Part shown: piece after piece, positions 62,716 through 64,000 of the stretch
Position numbering within the stretch: position 1 is the stretch's first letter
Layout: the number at the start of each line of letters is the position of its first letter
From: Athripsodes cinereus
Lineage: Eukaryota; Arthropoda; Insecta; Trichoptera; Leptoceridae
Length of the DNA stretch: 64,000 bases
Direction of reading: 5' to 3'
Assembly (NCBI GenBank): GCA_947579605.1
Contig: OX388307.1
Location: 27,939,237 to 28,003,236, forward strand
The notes under the pieces: model-generated
Database searches by the model: none
What the model saw: the letters and a program-made list of their open reading frames with translations, nothing else
Told to the model about the DNA's origin: nothing
Program-made: the position numbers and the translations under genes

Positions 62716-63515
62716 TTTATTGATATGTGATAGAGCCATAGTCAATACAATAGCATTACACCTTTTTACAGTAGCTTCAACCTACTCTTCTAGACACATC
62801 TGACACTGCTTCAAGCCAACTGTTGTAGATAAATTGTATCCCATAATCAGAATCACTCCACCCACAATAAAGAAAAAGGTAGCAGCGCAGACACAAATAA
62901 ATCCATGACCGTAGACATCCCCTTTACAATCATCGGGTGGATTTCCAAGACTAGGACAAAAAACTTCCTCAACCACAAATTACCTTACAACCTTGGCAGA
63001 GAAGGGCACAGAAGAATTATGGTTGCAAAAATTCAGTGACAGTCCATGAATGATAACACAAATAGCGTGCATAGTCTGAGTTAGCTCATGTGGAATACCC
63101 TGAACAGACTAAGGGTGGGGATGACTAGGTGTAAAAGCAAACGACAGAGGTGAGACTTTCTTGAAGGAGAGGACACAAGCTGTGACTGTGAGAAGGTGCA
63201 GAGTGATTCCTTTTTACTGTGATGCCGGCTGATGCGGAATGCATGCTATGAGAATTACCTAAGGATGTTTAACGACAAGGCGATATAATAAATTATGTTG
63301 TTGCATACCGGAGTTGGCAATGCCTGAAATACTGAGCCGAAAAGTAAAGGGGACACACTGTTTTATTGAGTTTGTGTTGAGCACATAAACATCACATAAA
63401 CTTTATCTAAATCTAAAGATATTCTTACCATTTCTCTGAATTTTTTTAGTTAGTGTCTTGTTATCATCACAGAACAAATATTCTTCTTCATTAGATGACT
63501 GGCTTGAATTACTGT
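55440..63515 (-). CDS. SLC26-family sulfate/anion transporter with STAS domain, 11 exons, 5' end missing
   Basis: Exons in transcript order: 63515-63429, 60496-60352, 60128-60020, 59913-59712, 59436-59216, 58650-58470, 58033-57869, 57594-57433, 56971-56831, 56504-56359 and 55790-55440. All borders and phases agree, giving about 635 residues. The N-terminal part has LPVLTWLPK, DLIAGITVGLTVIPQSLAYA and the signature PEYGLYGSFLGAFIYILLGS then IGPAAITALM. Multiple hydrophobic helices follow. The last exon encodes a STAS domain (VILNCTYIYEMDYTAAKIIE). The family exchanges sulfate, chloride, bicarbonate and oxalate across membranes; the sequence looks closest to the SLC26A11-like insect group. The first exon seen begins in mid-codon, so the start codon is further upstream, possibly beyond the window. 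Confidence 0.92.
56650..56810 (+). repeat. SINE-A fragment followed by an AT-rich LINE-like tail
   Basis: CAGTTAGTCTGCTGGCTATC matches the SINE-A core in the intron between the 56,504 and 56,831 exon borders. The following TTTATTTATTAATAATTATT and GGGACATACATTCATTACAA resemble a reversed LINE 3' end. Confidence 0.45.
58270..58460 (+). repeat. SINE-B copy abutting an SLC26 splice donor
   Basis: Head GTGGTGGGCGCTACCC with a decayed B-box-like GTCCAAGGTTCTGCTAC, then the SINE-B tail GTAAGGGTGTTAGGAGATAC, ATTTGGGCTTT and AAACCTAGATAAAAAAAA. It ends at about 58,460; the SLC26 donor (reverse of ATTACCTAC) occupies 58,461-58,469. Confidence 0.65.
61510..61790 (-). mobile_element. LINE fragment (family L-D), C-terminal ORF2 piece
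   Basis: The minus-strand ORF 61,733-61,518 reads FFRPQGFRRPGRPSFTIHRS, then LWKEVTQLAQRHSEWRRLV, the arrangement seen at the C-terminus of many insect LINE reverse transcriptases (a GRP-rich linker, then a Leu-Ala-x-x-R-x-x-W-R helix). The CATCATCATCATC run at its 3' end would be the tail. Confidence 0.7.
62148..62345 (+). repeat. Dispersed repeat, second copy at 12,350-12,560
   Basis: Both copies contain AAACTGGACAAATCCATTT, CATTGATTT..CTCC.CTATTT and ATTTTATAGAACT(C/T)AACACAAAG in the same order and orientation. The overlying 68-codon ORF is not open in the other copy, so it is not a gene. Confidence 0.7.
62782..62976 (-). CDS. Small putative membrane protein or terminal exon (64 codons), unrecognised
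   Basis: The ORF contains a Cys-containing segment (NPPDDCKGDVYGHG), one strong membrane helix (FICVCAATFFFIVGGVILIM) and a C-terminal QCQMC motif. A polypyrimidine tract plus acceptor (TTTTTTGTCCTAG) just upstream of SLGNPP suggests it may be a last exon rather than a free ORF, and an AATAAA lies about 55 bp after the stop. I do not recognise the family. It sits in the SLC26 intron on the same strand and could be an alternative 3' exon, a nested gene, or chance. Confidence 0.35.
   Translation of the reverse strand: MVEEVFCPSLGNPPDDCKGDVYGHGFICVCAATFFFIVGGVILIMGYNLSTTVGLKQCQMCLEE
63085..63300 (+). mobile_element. LINE 3'-terminal fragment, plus strand
   Basis: Translated with interruptions it reads WNTLNRLRVGMTRCKSKRQR, then a GEDTSCDCEKVQSDSF finger and CRLMRNACYENYLRMF, resembling the C-terminal NRLR...CxCG finger of insect LINE ORF2 proteins. 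Stops and frame breaks mark it as dead. Confidence 0.5.
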
Positions 63516-64000
63516 CTGCAAATTAAATATTGTAACATTTGCAAAATTACTATTTAATTAGTTGTATAATTATGTTTTATTCACACAAACGATTAATACA
63601 CATACAGGATTTCTGCATTATCATGGATCAGCCGAAGAAGGGTGACAGAGGATCTACTTATTATGACATTAAATCCATTTTAATAAATATTAAAATTTTA
63701 ATATTTAAAATATAATTAACACGGCAGTAAAAAGTTCAAACAAAAACTTGTATGCCATAATGAACAGTTTTGTAAGAGCGTGCCTAAATAAAAATACTCG
63801 CACATGCGTCATTTTCAGTATACGATGATGATATATTCTCAAAGTTTTGTTTCCTCTTCTAAATGAGAATGAAATGAAAATACAACAGTATTCTGGGTCA
63901 TGAGTTAAAATTTATTTAAAAATCTTAATATTACAAAATATTTTATACTGAACACACTAATTAAATTACAATTGCAAGATTTTCTCCATAATTACTTTGC
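63516..64000. other. Upstream of the last joined SLC26 exon, no gene seen
   Basis: AT-rich. It should hold an SLC26 intron or the 5' exon, but no minus-strand start exon could be identified. Confidence 0.4.

Larger units (their letters stand above)
60497..63428 (-). other. SLC26 first visible intron, 2.9 kb, with LINE pieces and one unexplained ORF
   Basis: Contains a LINE L-D fragment (61,510-61,790), a repeat shared with 12,350-12,560 (62,148-62,345), an ATT-rich LINE-type tail at 62,680-62,715, a minus-strand ORF at 62,782-62,976 and a plus-strand LINE terminus at 63,085-63,300. Confidence 0.6.

Overview
The window is eukaryotic, AT-rich, intron-bearing DNA packed with retroelement debris. 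The three host genes have insect-type products (a winged eye/BAHCC1-type chromatin protein, a CYP3-clan cytochrome P450 and an SLC26 anion transporter), and the non-LTR elements, SINEs and the recurring GTAGGTACCTAC motif suggest an insect, most likely a hemipteran. The species cannot be fixed from the sequence alone.

Layout. Positions 1-~5,040 hold a nearly intact I-type LINE on the minus strand: gag-like ORF1 with three zinc knuckles, and ORF2 with endonuclease, reverse transcriptase and RNase H, running off the left edge. Positions 7,350-9,101 hold a 5'-truncated RTE-like LINE on the minus strand. From 9,100 to 24,250 there is no convincing host exon, only SINEs, LINE scraps and MITEs (a hAT-type element with a perfect 8-bp target duplication at 11,612-11,822 and an 84-bp-arm foldback at 21,363-21,543). 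From 24,257 to 36,651 on the plus strand are eight coding exons of a winged eye (wge)/BAHCC1/TNRC18 homologue; its first coding exon is not certain. About 10 kb of AT-rich 3' flank or UTR follows, with a 42-bp minisatellite, an R1-like LINE tail, two more hAT MITEs with 8-bp duplications, and SINEs.

At 46,957-53,029 (plus) a complete ten-exon P450 of 532 residues is in frame across all splice sites; its introns hold several transposons. At 55,440-63,515 (minus, convergent with the P450) are eleven exons of an SLC26 sulfate/anion transporter ending in a STAS domain; its 5' end lies beyond the last exon I can join. The three host genes have no obvious shared pathway.

I did not find a clear new biological system. 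The points most worth checking are: four premature stops in three separate LINE ORFs that are all TGA with the frame otherwise open; a degenerate tandem repeat that copies the P450 exon 1 splice donor; a Gln in place of the usual acidic residue in the P450 I-helix motif; a SINE that ends directly beside an SLC26 splice donor; and several transposons with readable boundaries.
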